DNA from: Streptomyces collinus Tu 365 | GTDB taxonomy: Bacteria; Actinomycetota; Actinomycetes; Streptomycetales; Streptomycetaceae | Assembly: GCF_000444875.1 (NCBI RefSeq) | Contig: NC_021985.1 | Span: forward strand, 1,426,001 to 1,490,000 | Direction of reading: 5' to 3' | DNA: 64,000 nt | In this document: one piece after another, positions 19,982-27,944 of the stretch | Numbering within the stretch: position 1 is the first letter of the stretch | Layout: each line of letters begins with the position of its first letter | Program-made: the position numbers and the translations under genes | Notes under the pieces: model-generated | The model's input: the letters and a program-made list of their open reading frames with translations, nothing else | The model's database searches: none | Told to the model about the DNA's origin: nothing

Positions 19982-21529
19982 TCAGGACCGCTGGAAGAAC
20001 TCCACCTCCGCCAGAGCCAGGTGGCGGCCCGGTGCCAGGCCGGTGGCCGAGCGCAGGACCAGGCGTACCGTCTTCACGTCGCTGATTCCGGTGGGGAACG
20101 GCTGCGAGCCCGGCTTGTCGCTGAGGGCCAGCCGCTTGTCGTACCGCTCTCCGTCCTGCGTCGTCACCTCAAGGTCGATCTGCAGTGCGCGTCCCTCGCG
20201 GGCGTACTCCTCCGGTGCCTTGGACGCGCCGTTGGTGATGAGCAGGTCGACCATCCGGAACGGCTTGGCGAAGACGTACGTCACCGAGGCGCCCGGCGCG
20301 GGCGCGCCCCAGTAGCGGTTGGCCAGCCCGTCCGTGGTGTTCTTCGCCGGGTGCCCGGGGACCTCGGCGCTCGCCCTGGTGCGTGCCGGGGTCACGGGCC
20401 TGGGGTCGGACAGCTTGTCCCGGGTGTCCTCGAACAGGGCGCGTCCGGCCGGCAGCAGCAGGACGGCGCCCGCGCACAGAGCCAGCACCACGGCGAGGAT
20501 CACCAGGAGCCGCACCCCCCGGCCCGAACTCGCCCGCACCCGGCGGCGGAACGGCCACACGGTCCGCCACCACGGCAGCGGGTCGGCCTTCGCGGTGGGC
20601 TTCAGCGGGGCCGCACAGCGCCGGCAGAACCGGCGGTCCGGCTGGTTGGGCGTGCCGCAGGAGGGACAGGGTCTCCCCTCCACTTCCTCCGTCACCGCTG
20701 CGGGCCGTACTACGGGGCGTGGAGCCTGCGGTTTCGCGGGCTGTACCGCCACGATGGGCTGCGGCGCCGGTGCCTCGGGGGCGGCCGGGGGCCGGGGGCC
20801 TGTCGCTTCCCGGCTGCTCGGAGGGGGTGCGGTGGGGCGGTGCGGGGGTGTGGCCCGGGCCTGCAGGGGTCGTGGTGGTGCAACGGATACGCCGGGAGCG
20901 GGCTCATCTCCCGTAGGGGGTACGGCGCTTGCGGACCCGTCGGCCGTTCCTGAGCGGGCGGACACGGGTGCCACCGTGGGCGCGGGCGTCGTCGGCGCGG
21001 GTGGCGTGGTGGGGCGAGCTGCTCGGGCTTCGTCGGTGCGGGGGGTCTCGGCGGTCCCGGGGGTCTCCTCGTCGCCGCTCGCCGGGCGGTGTTCGGGGAT
21101 GGAGGGCTCGGTGCGGGCGTCGGCGGGTCCGGACTGGGGCGGAGGGCTCGTCGTGTCGTCCTGGCCGGGCCGGGCGCCCGGACGCTCGTCGGCCCCGGAA
21201 GGTGAGGCAGGGCCCTGCGTCGTGCTCGGCCCGCCGGCCTCGCTCCGGGTCCGGCCGGTCAGCCGGCTGCGCAACGACGAGGTGCAGGGAGGTGCGGCGG
21301 ACGGGGACGCGTCCGCCGTAGGCGATGCGGGGGCCGGGGCGGGATCCAGGGCGGCCGGGGGCTGCGAGGATGCGCTCGGTCGCGGTTCCGACCGCTGCGG
21401 TTCCGGCGACGTGGCCGTTGGCGTGCTCGCGGCCGGCGGATCGTCCGACCAGCCCAGGTACGCGCCGCAGTTGCCGCAGAAGTCGTCCCCGGGGCCGTTG
21501 GACGCCCCGCAGGCGGGACATGCGCGCAT
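19982..21529 (-). CDS. eCIS-associated zinc-ribbon membrane protein with discoidin-like C-terminus
   Basis: 515 residues. An N-terminal zinc ribbon (CPACGASNGPGDDFCGNCGAYLGW) is followed by ~240 residues of Pro/Ala/Thr-rich linker. A second ribbon follows (CPSCGTPNQPDRRFCRRC, ~285-302), then one membrane helix (VRLLVILAVVLALCAGAVLLLP, ~345-366). The outer ~140-residue domain looks like an F5/8 type C (discoidin, NADase-type glycan-binding) fold: NTTDGLANRYWGAPAPGASV, VDLLITNGASK and VRLVLRSATGLAPG. It is the last large gene of the eCIS operon, 4 bp after the gpI-like gene. I infer that it ties the particle or its control to the membrane. Confidence 0.85.
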   Translation of the reverse strand: MRACPACGASNGPGDDFCGNCGAYLGWSDDPPAASTPTATSPEPQRSEPRPSASSQPPAALDPAPAPASPTADASPSAAPPCTSSLRSRLTGRTRSEAGGPSTTQGPASPSGADERPGARPGQDDTTSPPPQSGPADARTEPSIPEHRPASGDEETPGTAETPRTDEARAARPTTPPAPTTPAPTVAPVSARSGTADGSASAVPPTGDEPAPGVSVAPPRPLQARATPPHRPTAPPPSSREATGPRPPAAPEAPAPQPIVAVQPAKPQAPRPVVRPAAVTEEVEGRPCPSCGTPNQPDRRFCRRCAAPLKPTAKADPLPWWRTVWPFRRRVRASSGRGVRLLVILAVVLALCAGAVLLLPAGRALFEDTRDKLSDPRPVTPARTRASAEVPGHPAKNTTDGLANRYWGAPAPGASVTYVFAKPFRMVDLLITNGASKAPEEYAREGRALQIDLEVTTQDGERYDKRLALSDKPGSQPFPTGISDVKTVRLVLRSATGLAPGRHLALAEVEFFQRS

Positions 21530-21533
21530 GGCG

Positions 21534-22097
21534 TCACCTCCCTTCGTCGGCGGGTGGGCCGGGCAGGACCTCCACCCGGCAGACGGTGTGCACCGGGCAC
21601 ATGGCCCGGACGATCTCGCGGACGCGGTGCACGTCCACCTGCGCCTCGCGGTCCGGCCACACCCGGACCAGGGGTTCGCCGGGGGGCTCGGGCGGCAGGT
21701 CGGCTCCGGCGGTGTGCGACCACCACGCGCCGCCGTCGTCGGTCACCTCGGCGTGCACGCCGAGCGCGAGGTGCAGGGCTTCGACCAGGCCGCGCCTGGT
21801 GCCGCGCCACCGGTGCAGCTCCACCGCGCGGACGACCGCCTCGCGGCGCAGTTCCACGGGCCACCGCGGGTCGTCGTCGGCGCCCACCCAGGACGCCAGC
21901 CAGGCCAGGAAGTCCGTCGGGGTGACCCGGGGATCGAGGTAGGCGGGCAGGTTGTCGAGGGTCGCGAACACGGGGGCGAGGACGGTGTCGAGGCCGGCGG
22001 TGAAGCGTTGCGCGAAGTCGTCGTCGGCGTACAGGGCGGGCAGTTGCCCGCCGATCGGGTGACGGCTCGGCAGGCCGGGTACGGCGGCCCGGCTCAT
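21534..22097 (-). CDS. eCIS baseplate protein, phage P2 gpI-like tail protein
   Basis: 187 residues, phage tail protein of the gpI/TIGR02242 type. Characteristic blocks are GGQLPALYADDDFAQRFTAGLDTVLAPVF, LPAYLDPRVTPTDFLAWLASWVG and RRGLVEALHLALGVHAEV (each cited in part). It forms part of the baseplate wedge next to the J protein. The ATG overlaps the baseplate J stop by 4 bp (ATGA), indicating coupled translation, and the next gene follows after 4 bp. Confidence 0.9.
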   Translation of the reverse strand: MSRAAVPGLPSRHPIGGQLPALYADDDFAQRFTAGLDTVLAPVFATLDNLPAYLDPRVTPTDFLAWLASWVGADDDPRWPVELRREAVVRAVELHRWRGTRRGLVEALHLALGVHAEVTDDGGAWWSHTAGADLPPEPPGEPLVRVWPDREAQVDVHRVREIVRAMCPVHTVCRVEVLPGPPADEGR

Positions 22098-24058
22098 CTC
22101 CCCGCCTCCGGCTCGAAGGCCGTGACGACCACCTGGTGCTGGTAGGAGAAGACCAGCGCACCCGCGGCCACGTCGACGCGGTCCACCGGAGCGCCGCGCC
22201 GCCCGGTGATCGGGTCGGCGGGGAACAGCCGGATCTCCTCGATCAGCGCGTTGCCGGTGGCGCGTTGCAGCACGCCGAACACCTCCCCGTACTGCACCGG
22301 CCGCCCGAACGGCCATCCGGTGCCGTCCGGTCCGCCGTGCAGCGGGTTGAGGTGGCGGAACAGTGCGGCGAGCGCCGCGTCGCGCACTCCGGCGGTGTCG
22401 CCCGGTGCCGCCGCGAGCCGGGCCACGACGGTGACGCCCTGGTAGACCGGCGGCTCGACGACGAGGCGGGTGCCGATCAGGCGTCGCTCGTCGAGGCTCG
22501 CGGTGATCGCCCGGAGCACCTGGTCGGAGGGGATCAGCTGCTCGAAACGGAGCCGGTCGTCGCCCTCGTCGGCGACCGCGTCCGGCACCACAAGGACCCG
22601 TACCGCACCCGCGCCGCCCTCCGCGGCGGGCAGACAGCGGACCCGGCGCACCGAGGGCGCCGCCTGGCGGCTGATGACCTCGTAGTCCTCGGCGGTCACC
22701 GCGCGCTCCTGCATCCGCAGGGCGTCCGGAGCCCGCAGCTTGGCGTTGGCGAGGGTCTCGCCGGCTACGCCGCCGCGCGCCGCCTCCCGGTTGGTGACCC
22801 GGGCGATGTACGGAACGGAGCTGAGCAGCACGGAGATCGCGCCGCGCGCGACGTTGCCCGCCGGCCCGCCACCGGTGCGGTAGCGGGCCACCCGGATCCG
22901 GGCGCCCTTGGGCGGTACGGCGCCGCACTGCCGCAGCGTGCCGTCGGGCTCGCGCAGCACCGGCGGGAAGCCGAACTCGCCGTTGGTGGCGTCCACGCGG
23001 ACGTGCCGGTCGTCGGGCCCGGAGCGGCCGAAGTGCTCGACGACCTCCCAGCGTTGCCAGCCCTCGGCCGAGGACACCTCCACCACGGGGGGCTCTCCGT
23101 CGAGGAGGACCGGCGGGCGGCCGAGCCGGAACGTCTGCCCTGCGACCCCCTCCGAGGTGCCGAGCGGCACGTCGGTCACGGTCTCGGCGTGTTCGACGGA
23201 CATGGTGCCGCCCACGGTGAACACCGCCGCCTCGCGCACCGTCGGGGACTCCGAGTAGAACGGCTGGCCCGGTTCCGCCTCGGTGACGCGGCAGCGCAGC
23301 CAGCCGGCCCGGGTGCCGCCGATCACCGACGCCGTGTGTCCGGCCGGTACGTGGACGATGACCTCGCCGGGCCGGTTCAGGCCGCCGGTGGTGTCCTCGC
23401 CGGTCTCGCACACCCGCCAGCCGCCGCCGTCCCACGCCTCCCACACCAGCGGGGGCTGGCGCGGGTCCACGCCGACGCCCTCGACGCGGCTGTCCAGGTG
23501 CACCGCGACGACGCAGCGCGGCACCGCCGTCGGCAGGCCGAACAGCAGCGCGTCGCCCGGCTCCGGTGCCGCCTGGAAGCAGGGCACGTCGCTGCCCTCG
23601 TTGATCTCCCTGGTCCGGTCGGTCTGCTCGCCGGTCCGGGACGCGGTCACCAGACGCGTCAACTCGCTCGGCAGGATGTGCAGTTCGTCCTTGGTCGCGA
23701 ACACCACGGGCTCGTCGCTCTCGCCGCGCACGGTCGTCACCTCGGTGCCCGCGGGCAGCACCACTGTGTCGGGCTGCGGCGCCGACAGCCAGAAGTCGAC
23801 GTCGGCGGCGGCCGCGGCCGGCGGGAACAGCCGGATGTCCAGCAGGTCGAGGAACGCGGTGTAGTTCTTGTCCGGGACCCGGTTCAGCCGGTACAGCAGC
23901 TGGTCCACGAGATAGGCGAACGTCTCGATCAGGGTGACGCCCGGGTCGGAGACGTTGTGGTCGGTCCACTCCGGGGCGCGCTGCTGCACGTACCGCTTCG
24001 CCTCGTCGACGAGTTGCTGGAACCGGCGGTCGTCCAGGTTGGGGGAGGGCAGGGCCAT
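22094..24058 (-). CDS. eCIS baseplate J / gp47-like wedge protein
   Basis: 654 residues, matching Afp11/Pvc11-type baseplate J proteins. The N-terminus has YVQQRAPEWTDHNVSDPGVTL (within ~22-45) and LVDQLLYRLNRVPDKNY, the usual start of this family. The C-terminal half has GGPAGNVARGAISVL, the J-core segment RAPDALRMQERAVTAEDYEVI and PFGRPVQYGEVFGVL. It builds the baseplate ring around the spike. The ATG shares one base with the gp25 stop, as part of a run of coupled genes. Confidence 0.95.
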   Translation of the reverse strand: MALPSPNLDDRRFQQLVDEAKRYVQQRAPEWTDHNVSDPGVTLIETFAYLVDQLLYRLNRVPDKNYTAFLDLLDIRLFPPAAAAADVDFWLSAPQPDTVVLPAGTEVTTVRGESDEPVVFATKDELHILPSELTRLVTASRTGEQTDRTREINEGSDVPCFQAAPEPGDALLFGLPTAVPRCVVAVHLDSRVEGVGVDPRQPPLVWEAWDGGGWRVCETGEDTTGGLNRPGEVIVHVPAGHTASVIGGTRAGWLRCRVTEAEPGQPFYSESPTVREAAVFTVGGTMSVEHAETVTDVPLGTSEGVAGQTFRLGRPPVLLDGEPPVVEVSSAEGWQRWEVVEHFGRSGPDDRHVRVDATNGEFGFPPVLREPDGTLRQCGAVPPKGARIRVARYRTGGGPAGNVARGAISVLLSSVPYIARVTNREAARGGVAGETLANAKLRAPDALRMQERAVTAEDYEVISRQAAPSVRRVRCLPAAEGGAGAVRVLVVPDAVADEGDDRLRFEQLIPSDQVLRAITASLDERRLIGTRLVVEPPVYQGVTVVARLAAAPGDTAGVRDAALAALFRHLNPLHGGPDGTGWPFGRPVQYGEVFGVLQRATGNALIEEIRLFPADPITGRRGAPVDRVDVAAGALVFSYQHQVVVTAFEPEAGR

Positions 24059-24480
24059 CAGTCGGCGACCAATTCCTCGGCCCCCTCCTCGGAGGGGATC
24101 GTGTAGAAGGGAAAGACCAGGTTGCGCCGGTCGTTGGTGGAACGCAGGGTGTAGTGCACGTCGATGTAGAGGGTGCCGTCCTCGATCGCGTCGAAGGCGA
24201 CCACCACGTCGTCCACCGCGATGCGCGGCTCCCACCGCTCCAGGGCCTCGCGCACCTGCTGCGCGATACGTCCGGCGGTGGCGCCGTCGCCGGGGGCGAA
24301 GACGTAGTCGTGGATGCCGCAGCCGAACTCGGGGCGCATCGGGCGTTCGCCGGGTGCCGTGCCGAGCACGAGGCGGATCGCCTCCTCGATCTCCTGTTCC
24401 CGCTCGACCATGCCGATGCCGCCGGTCGGCCCGACCCGCAGCGGGAAGCCCCAGCCCCGTCCGATGAACCGCTCGCTCAT
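24058..24480 (-). CDS. eCIS baseplate protein, GPW/gp25 family
   Basis: 140 residues from ATG 24480, which shares one base with the PAAR stop (TGATG). The gp25 family lysozyme-like wedge protein is recognised by EIEEAIRLVLGTAPGERPMRPEFGCG, where the GER-x-MRPEFG motif is invariant (~45-56), and by ALERWEPRIAVDDVVV. In contractile machines it links baseplate to sheath and starts sheath assembly. Length is typical. Confidence 0.95.
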   Translation of the reverse strand: MSERFIGRGWGFPLRVGPTGGIGMVEREQEIEEAIRLVLGTAPGERPMRPEFGCGIHDYVFAPGDGATAGRIAQQVREALERWEPRIAVDDVVVAFDAIEDGTLYIDVHYTLRSTNDRRNLVFPFYTIPSEEGAEELVAD

Positions 24481-24797
24481 CACACGCCCCCGATCAGGAC
24501 GTTCATGGCGCCGGTCACGATCTGCGCGCCGCACGACGTCTGGTCGCGTGCGCGTGCGGCCGGCAGCCCGCCGATGAGGACCGTGCCCGCGGTGACAGCG
24601 GCCGGGTTGGGCATGATCACGTTGCCCGGCCCCAGGGCCAGGTGCGGGGGCATGGCGCAGGTGTGCACGCTGCCCACGACCGCGGCGGGGCGGCCTCCGA
24701 TCAGCACGGTCGCCACCTTCAGGGCCGCGCCGGGCGGCGGGGTGGCGATCACACCGCCGTGGTTGGTGGGGTCACCGGTACGGGCTGCGGCTGGCAT
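24480..24797 (-). CDS. eCIS spike tip, PAAR-domain protein
   Basis: 105 residues, the normal size for a single PAAR tip. PAAR features include MPAAARTGDPTNHGG at the start, VLIGGRPAAVVGSVHTCAMPPH and VLIGGLPAARARDQTSCG, which carry the His/Cys zinc ligands at the cone apex. It sharpens the VgrG-like spike. ATG 24797 has AAGGAGCACCGC upstream and lies 33 bp after the spike gene. Confidence 0.96.
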   Translation of the reverse strand: MPAAARTGDPTNHGGVIATPPPGAALKVATVLIGGRPAAVVGSVHTCAMPPHLALGPGNVIMPNPAAVTAGTVLIGGLPAARARDQTSCGAQIVTGAMNVLIGGV

Positions 24798-24830
24798 GCG
24801 GTGCTCCTTGCGGCAGGTAGGGGACTGGGG

Positions 24831-26684
24831 TCAGTTGATCCGGATGAGCTTGGCCTTGAGGACGCCGAGCAGACCGCCGTCGACGGTGACGCCCGTGCGG
24901 CCCTTGATGTTCACGTACTGGCTGCCGTCGATGTCCACGGTGCGGCCGCCGATCTTCACTCCGACCCTGCCGTCGATGTCCACGTTCCGGCCCGACACGC
25001 TCACGTCGCCCTGTCGTGCATCCAGGGTGATGCCGTTTTTGTCGAGCACGACGGAGGAGAGGGGTTTTGTACCGCCCTTCGCGGCGTACACCGTCAGCTC
25101 GATCCGGTCGCGCCGGTTGTCGAGGAACACTTCGAGGCGCTCGTCGGCGGACCTGAGCCGGACGCCCGACCTGCCCGGAGCCCTCGCGTCCAGCAACTCG
25201 ACCCGGTGCCCCGAACGCGACACGATGGAGCGGCGGTTGACCTTCCCGGTGGTCTTGTCGATCAGCGGGATGTCGTGCGGCGACGGCTTGTCCACGCCGT
25301 TGTAGAGGCCGCCGATGACGTACGGGCTGTCCAGCAGTCCCTGTTCGAAGCCCACCAGGACCTCGTCGTTGACCTCGGGGCTCACCACTCCCCCGCCGCC
25401 CTTGCCGCCCCACTGCACGGTGCGCACCCAGTCGGTGACGTAAGTGTCGTCCAGCCAGGGGAACTTCAGCCGCACCCCGCCGTTCTGAGCGCCGCCCTGC
25501 TCGCGTACGTCCGTCACCACGCCGATCGCCAGACCCGGCATGCGCGGGCCGCGGCCCGGCGCGTTGGCACCGGTCACCAGGCCCGTCAGGGAGCGGTCCG
25601 GGCTGGCGCTGACCCACACCGTCGTCCGGTATCCGCCGTGCGGCTCCAGGACGTGCTGCACCGCCGTCGCCGTGTACTTGCCGGAGAACGCCTGCCCGAC
25701 GTTGCCGAGCGCCACGGGCTTGCCCGCCCGCAGCCGGGGGTTGCCCTCGGCCAGCACCTCCAACTCGCCGAACCCCGCGCTGACCTGATCGGCCACGGCG
25801 TCGGCGACCGCGGTCGTCTCGGCCTGGGTGCGGTACGGGGTGTCCGTGACGGTCAGCTTGGACGACGTGCCGAACCGGGCGGCGAGGGCCGGGCTCAGCC
25901 CCGGCACCACCGTGTCGCTGTTCACCGACGGCTTGCGGGCCACCAGTGGCTTCTTGGTGGTGACGTCCCAGCCGCGCACCTCCACCTGCGAGGCCCCGTC
26001 CGCGGCCGACAGGGAGGCCCGCAGCGCCAGCAGGTTCCGCCCGTACTCCAGCACCATCGGGTTCCGCGTGGCCGGGGTCGAGGGCGCGGGCGCGCCGGAC
26101 GCCTTCTCGGGCTTGGTGAACTGCAGCACGCCCTTGTCGTCGACGCGCACCTGCGCGCCGCTCTCGCCCGCCAGGAACTGCAGGAAGTCCCAGTCGGACA
26201 CGTTCGCCTGCGAGAGCTGCTTGTAGGTGACCGGCGCGGCCTCCACGGTCCCGCAGGTCAGCCCGGCCCCGGCGGCGACCTTGCGGACGATCGCCGACGC
26301 CGTCATGTTCCGGTACGCCACCACCTTGCGGCCCCGCTGCAGGCGGTGCGCCTTGGAGTAGGCGCGCACCACGGTGAACGAGCCGGTGCTGTCCCGGTCG
26401 ACCTCCATGCCGGTCACCTCGCCGTTGAACAGCCGCTCGCGCGCCTGCCCGGACACGGTGACCACCGACACCTTGAGCGGGGTGCCGAGGGTGATGCCGG
26501 TCGACTGCAGGAACTCGTGGTCGGGGTCGCGGAAGGTGAGCACCGCCGCGTCGGGCAGGCCCACGTTCTCGTCGACCACGCAGCTCACCAGCTGGGCGGC
26601 CCAGATCGGCGGAAGTTCGCCGGGTGTCTCCACGACGGGGTCCGCCGCGAACGACCGGCCGCCCCGTGCCTCGGGTGTGGTCAC
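24831..26684 (-). CDS. eCIS spike protein, VgrG/gp5-like (phage late control D plus baseplate V)
   Basis: 617 residues from a GTG at 26684 overlapping the LysM gene stop by 4 bp. The N-terminal half is the gp27-like hub (GTPLKVSVVTV, RLFNGEVTGMEVD, SDWDFLQFLAGESGAQVRVD). The OB-fold segment is GVRLKFPWLDDTYVTDWVRTV with DEVLVGFEQGLLDSPYVIGGLYNG (cited in part, ~430-490). The C-terminal beta-helix is formed by repeats such as GITLDARQGDVSVSG and VDIDGSQYVNIKG. It is the Afp8/Pvc8 counterpart, topped by the PAAR tip encoded next. Confidence 0.96.
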   Translation of the reverse strand: MTTPEARGGRSFAADPVVETPGELPPIWAAQLVSCVVDENVGLPDAAVLTFRDPDHEFLQSTGITLGTPLKVSVVTVSGQARERLFNGEVTGMEVDRDSTGSFTVVRAYSKAHRLQRGRKVVAYRNMTASAIVRKVAAGAGLTCGTVEAAPVTYKQLSQANVSDWDFLQFLAGESGAQVRVDDKGVLQFTKPEKASGAPAPSTPATRNPMVLEYGRNLLALRASLSAADGASQVEVRGWDVTTKKPLVARKPSVNSDTVVPGLSPALAARFGTSSKLTVTDTPYRTQAETTAVADAVADQVSAGFGELEVLAEGNPRLRAGKPVALGNVGQAFSGKYTATAVQHVLEPHGGYRTTVWVSASPDRSLTGLVTGANAPGRGPRMPGLAIGVVTDVREQGGAQNGGVRLKFPWLDDTYVTDWVRTVQWGGKGGGGVVSPEVNDEVLVGFEQGLLDSPYVIGGLYNGVDKPSPHDIPLIDKTTGKVNRRSIVSRSGHRVELLDARAPGRSGVRLRSADERLEVFLDNRRDRIELTVYAAKGGTKPLSSVVLDKNGITLDARQGDVSVSGRNVDIDGRVGVKIGGRTVDIDGSQYVNIKGRTGVTVDGGLLGVLKAKLIRIN

Positions 26685-27403
26685 CGCTCCTCCTCAGCGC
26701 CCGCGTCGCTGAGCCCCGGCACCACCAGTTCGGTGCCGGGTTCGAGCGCCATGGGGTCGTCGATGTCGTTCGCCTCCGCGATGGCCCGCCAGGCCGTCGC
26801 GTCGCCGTACTCCCGCCAGGCCAGCAGGGCCAGGCTGTCGCCCGCCACGACGATGTGCGTGCTGCGGGCGGTGCGCGCGCCGGACGTCGGGTTCTGGCCC
26901 GGCGGATCGACACTCGCCTCCTCGATGGACAGCGAGCAGGTGGCCCGCAGCGGCTTTCCGTCCACGTCGAACAGCGTGTACGACACCGACAGGCTGGAGA
27001 GCACCCCGTCGAAGGAGGTCGTCCGGGCGGTCCCCCATTCGAACCGCACCCAGGGGCTGGCCGGTTTCTTGCGGCCCAGGCTGGCCTTGGTCGGCACGCA
27101 CCCCTTCATCAGCTTCTCCACCGCCTTCTCCACGGAGTTGTCGTGGGTGGCGGTGGCGTCCAGGAACACCTCAAGGCTCAGCGTGCGCGGGCCGCTGCCG
27201 ACGAACTCGGGCAGCGCGGACTCCCCCGCCATCCGGGACGGGGTGCGTCGCCACTCGGTGGTCTTGCTCAACTGCAGCGTGGAGGGGTTGAACTGGAGGT
27301 TGAGCTGCGTGATCGTCCCACCGGGCTTCGCGCCGACGGAGGTCGGTGGCTCCTTCAGGGTCAGCTGGGCCCTGGTCCGACTGGAGCGGAGCGCTGCACA
27401 CAT
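26681..27403 (-). CDS. eCIS LysM-domain hub/tube-initiation protein (Afp7-like)
   Basis: 240 residues from ATG 27403 with a consensus AGGAGGT. The N-terminal part is of the CIS tube-protein family (LQFNPSTLQLSKTTEWRR, LSLEVFLDAT, VRFEWG). A C-terminal LysM follows (HIVVAGDSLALLAWREYGDATAWRAI, ~183-235), ending in the usual PGTELVVPGL. In Afp/Pvc particles this protein joins the first tube ring to the spike. The last 4 bp overlap the spike gene. Confidence 0.94.
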   Translation of the reverse strand: MCAALRSSRTRAQLTLKEPPTSVGAKPGGTITQLNLQFNPSTLQLSKTTEWRRTPSRMAGESALPEFVGSGPRTLSLEVFLDATATHDNSVEKAVEKLMKGCVPTKASLGRKKPASPWVRFEWGTARTTSFDGVLSSLSVSYTLFDVDGKPLRATCSLSIEEASVDPPGQNPTSGARTARSTHIVVAGDSLALLAWREYGDATAWRAIAEANDIDDPMALEPGTELVVPGLSDAGAEEER

Positions 27404-27479
27404 GTCGGGACCTCCTGTCCGGGGGCGTAGGGGTAAGTCTCAGGGGCGGGGGCGGGTGGGAGCGGTGCGTGCCGGCGGG

Positions 27480-27905
27480 TCAGGACGGGCGCAGCCCCTG
27501 GTGGGCGATCTCCAGGGTCTCCACCGCCGCCTCGGAGTTGGCGGGGTCGAAGGAGGGGCCCTGCCAGCGCACCGGGACGATCCCGGACACCTGCCAGCTG
27601 ATGATCCGGGTCAGGTCCGGCTTCAGCGCCACGATCTCGCCGTCCTTGGGCGTCACCCGCTTCAGCGTCTCGTCGAGCCAGCGGGCGATCTTCGCCGTAT
27701 CGGCCGTGACCGGCCGGCTCAGCGTGATGTTCGACCAGGTCACGCGGCCGGGCAGGTGCCAGGTGAACCCGTTGTTGCCGCCCTCCGCGTAGCTCTCCAT
27801 CTCGACCTCGGCGCCCATGCCGGAGCAGGTGTGGAAGGCGCCCAGGTCGTTGCCGCCGATGGCGAGCTTGAAGAACACGCTCGTGGCGAAGATGTTGTCG
27901 GTCAT
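27480..27905 (-). CDS. eCIS tail tube protein, gp19-like, second paralogue
   Basis: 141 residues of the T4 gp19-like tube family: FFKLAIGGNDLGAFHTCSGMGAEVEMESYAEGG at the N-terminus (cited in part) and LPGRVTWSNITLSRPVTAD. It differs clearly from the other tube protein at 31778-32218 and, by position next to the LysM hub, is the Afp5/Cis1a-like baseplate-proximal ring. The ribosome binding site is weak; spacing to the large upstream gene is 39 bp. Confidence 0.92.
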   Translation of the reverse strand: MTDNIFATSVFFKLAIGGNDLGAFHTCSGMGAEVEMESYAEGGNNGFTWHLPGRVTWSNITLSRPVTADTAKIARWLDETLKRVTPKDGEIVALKPDLTRIISWQVSGIVPVRWQGPSFDPANSEAAVETLEIAHQGLRPS

Positions 27906-27944
27906 GCGTCGGTCATCCGTTCCGTGCGCTCACGTTCCACGCCC

